In this document: positions 1 through 5,911 of the stretch, in pieces
How the letters are laid out: every line of letters begins with the position of its first letter
Numbering within the stretch: the first letter of the stretch is position 1
From: Pseudomonadota bacterium
Lineage (GTDB): Bacteria > Pseudomonadota > Alphaproteobacteria > Rhizobiales > Rhizobiaceae
Length of the DNA stretch: 8,294 nucleotides
NCBI GenBank assembly: GCA_023388675.1
Contig: JAEWFU010000224.1
Coordinates: forward strand, 1-8,294
Reading direction: 5' to 3'
Position numbers and translations under genes: made by a program
Notes under the pieces: model-generated
Databases searched by the model: none
What the model was told of the DNA's origin: nothing
Seen by the model: the letters and a program-made list of their open reading frames with translations, nothing else

Positions 1-844
1 TGAGGATGCCGATCTTCGGGCTCTTGCCGCCTGAATAGACGATGCGGTTGAGACCGTTGGCATGGATGAACGCGCTCGCGGCCGCGCGCTTGTAGTCGTG
101 CAAACGGCTTTCCTGCGCGAACTGGTCGAGCTCGTGGCGAATGTTGAGCCCCCCGGGCGGCATATCGATCTCCGGCAGGATGATGTCCAGTCGGTCGAGC
201 GACACATCGACGGATGCCGTCGACTCGATATTATCCTTCACGCACTTGATCGCCGACCATGTTCCGGCAAAACGTGACAGGGCATAGCCGTAGAGGCCGT
301 AGTCTATCAGCTCCTGCACACCCGCCGGATTAAAGATCGGCACCATGGCATCGACGAAGGCGAACTCGGTGGCATGGGCATTGGTCGATGATTCCGCCGT
401 ATGGTCGTCGCCCATGAGCGCCAGCACACCGCCATGCTTCGAGGAACCAGCCAGATTGGCGTGGCGGAAGACATCACCGGTCCGGTCGACGCCGGGCCCT
501 TTGCCGTACCAGAGCGCGAACACCCCATCGTGTTTGCCCTCGCCAAGCAACTCGGTCTGCTGGGTGCCCCAGCAGGCTGTCGCCGCCAGTTCCTCGTTCA
601 GACCGGGTTGGAACACGATGTCGGCTTCCTGGAGTTGGCGCTTTGCCCGCCAGAGCTGCTGGTCGAGCCCGCCCAGCGGTGAGCCGCGATAACCCGAGAT
701 GAAGCCTGCCGTCGAAAGACCGGCGCGCCGGTCGCGTTCGCGCTGCATCATCAGCATGCGGATCACCGCCTGGGCGCCGGATATGAAGATGCGCTCTTTG
801 GAAAGATCGAATTTGTCGTCGAGCGCGACTTCGTGCAGCGTCAT
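1..844 (-). CDS. Indolepyruvate ferredoxin oxidoreductase, fused alpha/beta type (partial, N-terminal 281 residues)
   Basis: The reading frame is open from the ATG at 844 to the window edge, so the C-terminus lies outside. The enzyme oxidatively decarboxylates arylpyruvates such as indolepyruvate to aryl-acyl-CoA, using thiamine diphosphate and iron-sulfur clusters, in the cytoplasm. The visible part is the TPP-binding pyrimidine-type domain. Hallmarks are GYRGSPLGGLDQQLW (51-65), PGLNEELAATACWGTQQ (80-96, with the Glu pair expected to contact TPP), WYGKGPGVDRTGDVFRHAN (112-130) and GDDHTAESSTNAHATEF (145-161). The family I recall in alphaproteobacteria is a fusion of IorA and IorB of roughly 1150 residues, so about a quarter is visible. 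The start is well supported: AGGAGG at 856-851 lies 6 bases upstream. The gene is transcribed away from the TRAP permease operon. Family assignment is firm; the true substrate (indole-, phenyl- or branched-chain oxoacid) cannot be read from this portion. Confidence 0.93.
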   Translation of the reverse strand, partial: MTLHEVALDDKFDLSKERIFISGAQAVIRMLMMQRERDRRAGLSTAGFISGYRGSPLGGLDQQLWRAKRQLQEADIVFQPGLNEELAATACWGTQQTELLGEGKHDGVFALWYGKGPGVDRTGDVFRHANLAGSSKHGGVLALMGDDHTAESSTNAHATEFAFVDAMVPIFNPAGVQELIDYGLYGYALSRFAGTWSAIKCVKDNIESTASVDVSLDRLDIILPEIDMPPGGLNIRHELDQFAQESRLHDYKRAAASAFIHANGLNRIVYSGGKSPKIGIL

Positions 845-909
845 CAACGTCCTCCTGCTGGGTAGCCGCCCCGCGCTCTCGCGCACGGACCGTGGCGTGC
901 CGTCGCTCT

Positions 910-938
910 AGTGTTTCCGCCCGAGCCGTCTCCGTCAA
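910..938 (-). promoter_or_regulatory. Candidate promoter for the oxidoreductase gene
   Basis: On the minus strand a TTGACG box (938-933) is followed after 17 bases by AACACT (915-910). The first is a 5/6 match to the sigma-70 -35 consensus; the second is only a 3/6 match to the -10. Transcription would start about 60 bases upstream of the ATG at 844. Position and spacing fit, but the -10 is weak, so this is only a candidate. Confidence 0.28.
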
Positions 939-1004
939 ACGAAATCGCCTGAGCCAGTCGAAGCAGCCGATGCGAACCGGCTCTGCACAAAAAACGCGCC
1001 CGCC

Positions 1005-1019
1005 TTGCTTTCCAAGCAA
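1005..1019. promoter_or_regulatory. Inverted repeat in the divergent control region (possible operator)
   Basis: TTGCTT-TCC-AAGCAA is a perfect inverted repeat with 6-base arms and a 3-base centre. It sits about 160 bases upstream of the oxidoreductase start and about 210 upstream of dctQ. Its size and position fit a dimeric regulator site serving one or both divergent genes. No regulator gene lies next to it in this window, and the protein that might bind it is unknown. Confidence 0.3.
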
Positions 1020-1123
1020 TCGTCAACCTGCTAATGCGCCGTGACAAAAATACCGGCTCGCGCACCCTCTCGGGACGCGCAGGGTTGTCAAAAAGAGCGG
1101 ATAACGTCTAGGGGAACGCGCTG

Positions 1124-1139
1124 CCGGCATATGTGCCGG
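1124..1139. promoter_or_regulatory. Inverted repeat upstream of the dctQ leader
   Basis: CCGGCA-TATG-TGCCGG has perfect 6-base arms around a 4-base centre. It lies just upstream of the AAGGGAG ribosome site (1150-1156) of the small ORF preceding dctQ. It could be an operator, or a hairpin in the 5' leader of the TRAP permease transcript. A TTGTCA box at 1085-1090 might be a -35 element, but no convincing -10 follows it. The rest of 845-1229 shows nothing else I can name. Confidence 0.3.
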
Positions 1140-1164
1140 GCGGTGTCATAAGGGAGCCAATCCG

Positions 1165-1233
1165 ATGGCACGCCGCGTGCTGCGCCACCACGACATTCTC
1201 TACGGGATCGAGGTTCGGAGTCAGAACCCATGA
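1165..1233 (+). CDS. Possible 22-residue leader ORF translationally coupled to dctQ
   Basis: ATG at 1165 opens a frame of 22 codons ending at TGA 1231-1233, which overlaps the dctQ start codon as ATGA. The peptide is MARRVLRHHDILYGIEVRSQ plus Asn-Pro. It has no recognisable domain and no membrane segment. A good ribosome site, AAGGGAG at 1150-1156, lies 8 bases upstream. The dctQ start itself has only GGAG at 1217-1220, 9 bases upstream. The arrangement fits a leader whose translation delivers ribosomes to dctQ. There is no run of a single amino-acid codon suggesting classical attenuation. A chance ORF is the main alternative, since a peptide this short carries little coding signal. Confidence 0.35.
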   Translation: MARRVLRHHDILYGIEVRSQNP

Positions 1234-1787
1234 AAGTCCTTGCCACCATCATACAGATCATCAACCTGTTCAACCGGCTGGTGGGCAACATCTTTGCCTG
1301 GCTGTCGCTGGCTATCGTTCTGGTCTGCTTCGCGGTCGTCGTTCAGCGCTACGCGCTCCACACGACGCGCCTGTGGATGCAGGATCTCTACGTCTGGCTC
1401 AACGGCGCGATGTTCACGGCCGTGGCAGGCTTTGCGCTGCTACGCAACGACCATGTCCGCGTCGACATCTTCTACCGGCCCGCGACGATTAGGCGTAAGG
1501 CGATCATCGACCTCGTCGGCGTCATCTTCTTCCTCATGCCGTTCGCCTGGATCGTCTACGCCTATGGCTGGAACTTTGTTGCGCGCTCATGGCGCATCTA
1601 CGAGGGCTCGGCCAACGTGGGCGGCATGCCCGGCCTCTTTATCCTAAAGAGCTTCATACTCTTCTTCGCTTTCGTTATCGCCATTCAGGGGCTGTCCATG
1701 GCGCTTCGCTCCATCCTTGTGCTCACGCGCAACGAACACCTGCTGCCGGCAGAGTACCGCTACGAAAATCAGCAGGAGACCCATTGA
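1230..1787 (+). CDS. dctQ: TRAP transporter small permease subunit (DctQ family)
   Basis: This 185-residue inner-membrane protein is the small (Q) subunit of a tripartite ATP-independent periplasmic transporter. With the large M subunit it forms the Na+-driven permease that accepts substrate from the periplasmic binding protein. Four hydrophobic segments are visible at about 20-40, 55-72, 92-115 and 137-162, as expected for DctQ. The region around residues 49-81 (WMQDLYVWLNGAMFTAVAGF, then a loop with RNDHVRVDIFY) matches the conserved DctQ block between the second membrane segment and the following loop. Length is normal for the mannitol/chloroaromatic (FcbT2/TakQ-like) subgroup. The start is set by ATG 1230, which overlaps the stop of a possible leader ORF; its own ribosome site is weak (GGAG, 9 bases upstream). 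The stop overlaps the next start as TGATG. Family assignment is strong; substrate is not determined by this subunit. Confidence 0.92.
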   Translation: MKVLATIIQIINLFNRLVGNIFAWLSLAIVLVCFAVVVQRYALHTTRLWMQDLYVWLNGAMFTAVAGFALLRNDHVRVDIFYRPATIRRKAIIDLVGVIFFLMPFAWIVYAYGWNFVARSWRIYEGSANVGGMPGLFILKSFILFFAFVIAIQGLSMALRSILVLTRNEHLLPAEYRYENQQETH

Positions 1788-3178
1788 TGGATCCCGTCCT
1801 TTTCGGAGAGATCCTCTCCGGCCTGATGTTCTTCGGCATCATCGGCTTCCTCATGCTCGGCTTCCCGGTCGCGTTCACGCTGGCCGGCGTATCGCTGATG
1901 TTCGGCCTCGTGGGCATGTCGTTCGGCGTCTTCGACCCGTCCAATTTCGGCGCGCTGGCCAACCGCTACATAGGATTCATGACCAACGAGGTCCTGGTCG
2001 CCGTTCCGCTGTTCATCTTCATGGGCGTCATGTTGGAGCGCTCGAAGATTGCGGAACAGCTTCTGCTCACCATGGGCAAGCTGTTCGGCAACATGCGCGG
2101 CGGCCTCGGCATCTCGGTCATCATCGTGGGCGCGCTGCTAGCAGCCTCCACCGGCGTCGTCGGCGCAACCGTCGTCACGATGGGTCTGATCTCGCTGCCT
2201 GCCATGCTTCGCGCCGGTTACGACCCCAAGCTCGCCTGCGGCGTCATCTGTGCTTCGGGCACGCTGGGCCAGATCATCCCGCCATCCACCGTGCTCATCT
2301 TCATGGGCGACATGCTCGCGGGCATCAATGCCCAGGTACAGATGGCAAAGGGCAATTTCGCGCCGACGCCCGTATCGGTGGGCGACCTGTTCGCAGGCGC
2401 GATCCTTCCAGGCCTGCTTCTCGTTGGCCTCTATCTCGTATGGATGATCTTCAAGGCAATATTCTCGCCGGAATCCTGCCCCGCGACCCCCGTGCCGCCG
2501 GAGCAGAAGAAGGACCTTGTGAAGGAAGTCGTCGTCGCGCTCGTGCCGCCGCTGGCGCTCATCGCCGCGGTTCTGGGTTCGATTCTCGGCGGCATCGCCA
2601 CCCCCACCGAGGCAGCGTCCGTCGGCGCGGTCGGCGCGATGGTGCTGGCAGCTCTGCGATGGCGCCTGTCGTTCCGCATCCTGCGGGAAGCTGCGATCTC
2701 GACAGCCGCCATAACCTCGATGGTGTTCATCATCCTCTTCGGCGCATCGGTGTTTTCGATCGTCTTCCGCCTCATGGGCGGCGACAATCTCGTGCACGAG
2801 TTCCTGTCGAACCTGCCTGGCGGCGTTACCGGCGCAGTGATTGTCGTTATGGCGATCATGTTCCTGCTCGGCTTCATCCTGGACACGTTCGAGATCATCT
2901 TCATCGTGATCCCGATCACCGCGCCGATCCTCCTCAATCTCGGCGTCGACCCCATCTGGCTGGGTGTGATCGTGGGCGTGAACCTGCAGACCTCTTTCCT
3001 CACTCCTCCGTTCGGCTTCGCCCTGTTCTACCTGCGCGGCGTTGCGCCCAACAGCGTGTCTACAGGCATGATCTATCGCGGCATCATCCCGTTCGTGCTG
3101 CTGCAGATACTGGCGCTGACCACCATGTTCATGGTGCCCGGCATCGCAACATGGCTGCCCAAGTGGATCTACAGCTGA
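1787..3178 (+). CDS. dctM: TRAP transporter large permease subunit (DctM family)
   Basis: This 463-residue protein of about a dozen membrane segments is the large, ion-coupled translocation subunit of the TRAP transporter. DctM-type landmarks are GFPVAFTLAGVSLMFG (25-40), VAVPLFIFMGVMLERS (71-86), the hairpin motif GQIIPPSTVLIFMGD (161-175), the second-repeat counterpart ATPTEAASVGAVGA (271-284) and SFLTPPFGFALFYLRG (403-418). It is slightly longer than typical 425-residue DctM proteins. The extra length is mostly a polar loop around 225-247 (PES to KKDLVKE), common in the FcbT3/TakM-like subgroup. ATG 1787 shares its first base with the last base of the dctQ stop codon. AGGAG at 1774-1778 lies 8 bases upstream, so the pair is one operon with likely translational coupling. 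In-frame codons upstream run through dctQ and are not part of this gene. A strong terminator follows the stop. Confidence 0.95.
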   Translation: MDPVLFGEILSGLMFFGIIGFLMLGFPVAFTLAGVSLMFGLVGMSFGVFDPSNFGALANRYIGFMTNEVLVAVPLFIFMGVMLERSKIAEQLLLTMGKLFGNMRGGLGISVIIVGALLAASTGVVGATVVTMGLISLPAMLRAGYDPKLACGVICASGTLGQIIPPSTVLIFMGDMLAGINAQVQMAKGNFAPTPVSVGDLFAGAILPGLLLVGLYLVWMIFKAIFSPESCPATPVPPEQKKDLVKEVVVALVPPLALIAAVLGSILGGIATPTEAASVGAVGAMVLAALRWRLSFRILREAAISTAAITSMVFIILFGASVFSIVFRLMGGDNLVHEFLSNLPGGVTGAVIVVMAIMFLLGFILDTFEIIFIVIPITAPILLNLGVDPIWLGVIVGVNLQTSFLTPPFGFALFYLRGVAPNSVSTGMIYRGIIPFVLLQILALTTMFMVPGIATWLPKWIYS

Positions 3179-3202
3179 TCTAAATTCATCGCACAAAGAG
3201 AA

Positions 3203-3226
3203 AGGCCCGGGATCGCTCCCGGGCCT
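3203..3226. terminator. Bidirectional intrinsic terminator between convergent TRAP genes
   Basis: AGGCCCGGGA (3203-3212), loop TCGC, and TCCCGGGCCT (3217-3226) form a perfect 10-bp GC-rich stem. It is flanked by AAAGAGAA on the left and CTCTTTCGTTTC on the right, so either strand shows a T-rich run after the hairpin. It lies 24 bases past the dctM stop on the plus strand and 23 bases past the binding-protein stop on the minus strand, and can end both transcripts. Confidence 0.9.
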
Positions 3227-3249
3227 CTTTCGTTTCGGCTGCTGGCTGA

Positions 3250-4347
3250 TCAGAGATGGAAGTACTTCTCGCGAGCCTGTATGAACAGCGAGTCGGTGCC
3301 GTCCGTTTTCTGGCGAACGATGTTGAGCGCTGAAACAAAGCTCTCTGCTGTCTTCTTGGTGAGCGGATCACTGGAATCGAGCAAGCCCTGGATAATCTCC
3401 TTGGCCGCGTTGGCGCCAGCTTCGAGAATTTCGTCCGGGAACTGACGCACCTGAACGCCATGGTCGTTCACCAGCGTCTGCAGGGCGCGGGGGTCGTTCG
3501 CAGCAAAATCTGCCGCAACCGCGTCATATTCCGCCTGGCAGCAATCCTTGATGATCGCCTGAAGGTCGGCCGGCAAAGCCTGGTACTTCGCCTTGTCGAC
3601 AACGAGTTCGGTCGCAAGGCCGGGCTCGATGAAGGACGGGAAGTAGTAGTTCTTGGCGATCTGGTAGAAGCCGAGCGCGAGGTCGTTGTACGGTCCCACA
3701 AACTCGGCCGCGTCCAGCGTACCGGACTGCAGGGCCTGGAAGATTTCACCGGCTGCAAGGTTGGTCACCGATGCGCCGAGTTTCTCCCAAACCTGGCCGC
3801 CCAGACCGGGGGTGCGGAAACGCAGGCCCTGGATGTCGGCCACGCCGGTCAGCTCGTTGCGGAACCAGCCGCCAGCCTGCGTACCGGTATCTCCGGACAG
3901 GAACCCCTGTACGCCGAACTGGTCGTAGATTTCGTCCCAGATTTCCTGGCCGCCGAGATAGCGGACCCAGCCGGTCAGTTCGCGTGAGGTCATTCCGTAG
4001 GGAACGCCGGTGAAGAACGAAAGTCCGGTGCTCTTGTTCTGCCAGTAGTAGGCAGCGCCGTGGCTCATTTCGGCCGAACCTTCTATGACCGCGTCAAGCG
4101 CCTGAAGGCCGGGAACCATCTCGCCAGCTGCATAAACCTGAATGGTCAGACGTCCGCCCGATGCTGCGGAAATTCGGTCGGCAAGACGCTGAGCACCCAC
4201 GCCCATGCCGGGAAAATTCTTCGGCCAGGTAGTGACCATGCGCCAGGTCTGGTTGTCCTGCGCAATGGCAGGCGCGGCGAGCGTGGACGCGGCGACAGCG
4301 CCGGCCCCGGCAAAGCCGGCCTTGGTGATGAATGAACGACGATCCAT
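3250..4347 (-). CDS. TRAP transporter substrate-binding protein (TakP/FcbT1-like, Tat-exported)
   Basis: This 365-residue periplasmic solute-binding protein delivers substrate to the DctQM permease. The N-terminus has a twin-arginine signal: DRRSFITKAG (2-11), a hydrophobic stretch, and a likely cleavage site AIA/Q after residue 29. The mature fold begins QTWRMVTTWPKNFPGMG (33-49), typical of the COG4663 subgroup that includes TakP, a binder of pyruvate and other 2-oxoacids. Other landmarks are GTQAGGWFRNE (155-165), LRFRTPG (175-181, with Arg178 at the conserved carboxylate-binding position) and LDAAEFVGPYND (211-222). In relatives I recall, the last motif usually reads Glu-Trp where this has Glu215-Phe216. 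ATG 4347 is chosen because GGGAGG (4360-4355) lies 7 bases upstream; a GTG further upstream would start inside that ribosome site. The gene is convergent with dctQM and must have its own promoter. A 2-oxoacid or other carboxylate substrate is inference from subgroup membership. Confidence 0.93.
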   Translation of the reverse strand: MDRRSFITKAGFAGAGAVAASTLAAPAIAQDNQTWRMVTTWPKNFPGMGVGAQRLADRISAASGGRLTIQVYAAGEMVPGLQALDAVIEGSAEMSHGAAYYWQNKSTGLSFFTGVPYGMTSRELTGWVRYLGGQEIWDEIYDQFGVQGFLSGDTGTQAGGWFRNELTGVADIQGLRFRTPGLGGQVWEKLGASVTNLAAGEIFQALQSGTLDAAEFVGPYNDLALGFYQIAKNYYFPSFIEPGLATELVVDKAKYQALPADLQAIIKDCCQAEYDAVAADFAANDPRALQTLVNDHGVQVRQFPDEILEAGANAAKEIIQGLLDSSDPLTKKTAESFVSALNIVRQKTDGTDSLFIQAREKYFHL

Positions 4348-4644
4348 GAAGTAACCTCCCACTATGAAAACGGATCATTAAGATACGGAACCCGGAACCG
4401 GACCGCGCATCAGGCGCGCCCTCCCCCGAAGCCGGCGCGTATAAATACACGGGCAAACCGCCAAGTCCAGCAGCGCAAATCACTGCAATTCGATTGCCCG
4501 GCAGTTGTGCAGCCTGGGTTCCTGCACGTTTTCGGGCACGACCGCCAAACGATTGCAGCGCTTGGAAATCCGCGCGAACGCGGCTAGATGTAGACAACAG
4601 TTTCCCGCACGAGAAGCCGGCTTCTCCGGCTACCGGATTCGACC
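4348..4644. promoter_or_regulatory. Divergent control region between the TRAP binding protein and the GATase-like hydrolase
   Basis: This 297-base stretch has no supported gene and must hold start signals for both flanking genes. For the minus-strand binding protein, an AT-rich TATTTATAC (4447-4439) follows a CTGGAC box (4470-4465), a weak promoter candidate. For the plus-strand hydrolase, TTGGAA (4562-4567) and TAGATG (4585-4590) are 17 bases apart and enclose the inverted repeat CCGCG-CGAA-CGCGG (4570-4583). Another repeat, GCAAT-TCG-ATTGC, is at 4485-4497. All these promoter matches are poor, so the exact start sites are not determined. Confidence 0.4.
4611..4626. promoter_or_regulatory. 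16-base perfect palindrome just upstream of the hydrolase start
   Basis: GAGAAGCCGGCTTCTC is its own reverse complement and ends 18 bases before the ATG at 4645. As DNA it could be an operator downstream of the promoter. As RNA it could fold as a 6-bp stem with a CCGG loop close to the translation start, where no good Shine-Dalgarno sequence is otherwise visible. Its role is unknown. Confidence 0.35.
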
Positions 4645-5415
4645 ATGCGCCAACCGATCATCGCCGTATCGACCGACGTTCGCCAGTTTGAGAACTACAC
4701 CTGGCATGCAGCCCCCCAGCAATATCTGGAGGCAGCGCTATCCACGGCCGGCGTTCTGCCGATGCTGGTGCCGTCCTTCGGCGACCGGCTCGATCTCGAC
4801 GAATTGTTGTCGTCGGTGCATGGCGTCATGGTCACGGGCTCGAAGTCGAACGTGCATCCGTCGCTTTATGGTGGCGATGCAAGCGAGGCGAACGGCCCGT
4901 ATGACGAGGCGCGCGACGCCACCACATTGCCGCTGATCCGGCTCGCGATCGAGCGCGGCGTGCCGCTGCTCGCCATATGCCGGGGTATCCAGGAGCTCAA
5001 CGTTGCGCTCGGTGGGACGCTGGCGACGGAAATCCAGGATCAGGAAGGCATGCTCGATCATCGCGCACCCACAAGCGAAAATCAGGACGAGCGCTTCGCC
5101 ATCCGCCAGCCGGTGTCGATCAAGCCGGGAACATGCCTTGCCGGCGTGTTCGGCGCAGGCGAGATCATGGTGAATTCCGTCCACCGGCAGGCGGTCGGGC
5201 GCCTGGGCGACAGGCTTCAGGTCGAGGCGGCGGCCGAGGATGGAACGGTCGAGGCGGTATCGGTGGTCGGCGCACGCGCCTTCGCCGTCGGCGTGCAGTG
5301 GCACCCCGAATACTGGGCCAGGAGCGACGACAACTCGGCGCGTATCTTCCGCGCATTCGGTGACGCGGTGCGGCTACATGCGGCCGACCCTTCGGGGCGG
5401 CTCGCAGCAGAATAG
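4645..5415 (+). CDS. Gamma-glutamyl-gamma-aminobutyrate hydrolase family protein (class I glutamine amidotransferase-like, peptidase C26)
   Basis: This 256-residue cytoplasmic hydrolase is of the PuuD type, which cleaves gamma-glutamyl amide bonds; the best-known reaction releases GABA from gamma-glutamyl-GABA in putrescine breakdown. The class I amidotransferase triad is complete: nucleophile Cys112 in PLLAICRGIQELN (107-119), and His220 and Glu222 in GVQWHPEY (216-223). Other family landmarks are MVTGSKSNVHPSLYGG (62-77) and VNSVHRQA (176-183). Length is normal. No partner synthetase domain or subunit gene is adjacent, consistent with a stand-alone hydrolase. No other putrescine or GABA gene is in the window, so the substrate is open and I give no gene symbol. 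The ATG at 4645 matches the expected N-terminus, but the 15 bases before it hold no clear ribosome site; a palindrome at 4611-4626 lies close upstream. It converges on the next gene with 21 bases between stops and no visible terminator. Confidence 0.88.
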   Translation: MRQPIIAVSTDVRQFENYTWHAAPQQYLEAALSTAGVLPMLVPSFGDRLDLDELLSSVHGVMVTGSKSNVHPSLYGGDASEANGPYDEARDATTLPLIRLAIERGVPLLAICRGIQELNVALGGTLATEIQDQEGMLDHRAPTSENQDERFAIRQPVSIKPGTCLAGVFGAGEIMVNSVHRQAVGRLGDRLQVEAAAEDGTVEAVSVVGARAFAVGVQWHPEYWARSDDNSARIFRAFGDAVRLHAADPSGRLAAE

Positions 5416-5436
5416 ATTTTTGCCAGCGTAACCGGC

Positions 5437-5847
5437 TCACTCCACCGCGAGCAGCGTCATGATCGGTTGGCGCGGTGCGTAGGAGACGAACGCTGCGCCG
5501 TCTGCAATCGCGAACTCCGCGACGATCCTTCCATCATCGCGCATGAACGCGATGGAACCGTCCTCGCGGTCTTGCCACCACCGCGCCGCGTTCAGGTCGC
5601 CGCCGAGGTCTGGGCATCGTGCGCCAAAACGCAACGCCCGCCTGTCTTCCGTTTCCGGAACATCCGCAGCGGTCAGTACGCAGGCTTCGTCGACGTCGCT
5701 CGAATGCAAGCGGAAACGAGCCTCGCTCGCCGCGGAAATGCTTCCGGTAATGGTTTCCATGTCCGGCGCGACCGGCGCCGCTTTCGAACCGGGCGCCAGT
5801 ACGCCCAGCGCGATCAACAGGATCGCGCCTGTTTTCGTCATGCTCAT
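5437..5847 (-). CDS. Small secreted protein, possibly AprI/Inh-like protease inhibitor
   Basis: This 136-residue protein has a Sec-type signal peptide: Lys5, hydrophobic AILLIALGVLAP (8-19), then SKA/AP with likely cleavage after residue 23. The mature part is about 113 residues with two cysteines (Cys56, Cys78), which could form a disulfide. A pattern follows that suggests beta strands: W90-W91, DGSIAFMRDDGRIVAEFAIA (96-115), then AAFVSY. The spacing of the cysteines followed by Trp and a Gly-rich strand pair recalls the AprI/Inh metalloprotease-inhibitor beta barrel, but similarity is weak and I would not rely on it. ATG 5847 is chosen because GGAAGGA (5860-5854) lies 6 bases upstream and the signal peptide begins there; an ATG 45 bases further upstream would put the ribosome site inside the coding region. 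A 9-bp inverted repeat covers that ribosome site. No protease gene is nearby. Confidence 0.7.
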   Translation of the reverse strand: MSMTKTGAILLIALGVLAPGSKAAPVAPDMETITGSISAASEARFRLHSSDVDEACVLTAADVPETEDRRALRFGARCPDLGGDLNAARWWQDREDGSIAFMRDDGRIVAEFAIADGAAFVSYAPRQPIMTLLAVE

Positions 5848-5852
5848 TGCAA

Positions 5853-5882
5853 ATCCTTCCGCCCCTGCAAGGACGGAAGGAT
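5853..5882 (-). promoter_or_regulatory. Ribosome-site-sequestering hairpin upstream of the secreted protein
   Basis: In the minus-strand mRNA, AUCCUUCCG (5882-5874) is perfectly complementary to CGGAAGGAU (5861-5853), with a 12-base loop between. The 3' arm contains the whole Shine-Dalgarno sequence GGAAGGA of the gene starting at 5847. Folding would therefore block ribosome access. The loop carries another UCCUU that could pair with the same site. This suggests translational control, for example by temperature or a trans-acting factor, but could also be fortuitous. Confidence 0.5.
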
Positions 5883-5911
5883 CGACATTCATGGTTAACG
5901 AAGACTGAAGA

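Noticed and set aside
474..1019. 181-codon minus-strand frame over the oxidoreductase N-terminus and upstream gap
   Set aside because: It overlaps the well-supported oxidoreductase frame on the same strand and has Arg-rich shadow composition. The real gene is missing from simple start-to-stop lists because it runs off the window edge.
1085..1113. Promoter TTGTCA with downstream box for dctQ
   Set aside because: The -35-like box is fair, but at 17 bases spacing the downstream hexamer is CTAGGG, which is not a credible -10.
1717..3183. 488-codon open frame overlapping dctM in another plus frame
   Set aside because: It is Arg/His-rich low-quality translation, wholly overlapping dctM and part of dctQ, with no recognisable motif. 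The DctM frame is unambiguous.
2138..3196. 352-codon open frame antisense to dctM
   Set aside because: It is rich in His, Arg, Glu and Asp in the way typical of an antisense shadow of a GC-rich membrane-protein gene. It shows no domain, and it runs opposite a clear DctM.
5413..5440. Terminator between the convergent hydrolase and secreted-protein genes
   Set aside because: There are only 21 bases between stop codons. A short T-run follows the hydrolase stop, but no stem precedes it.
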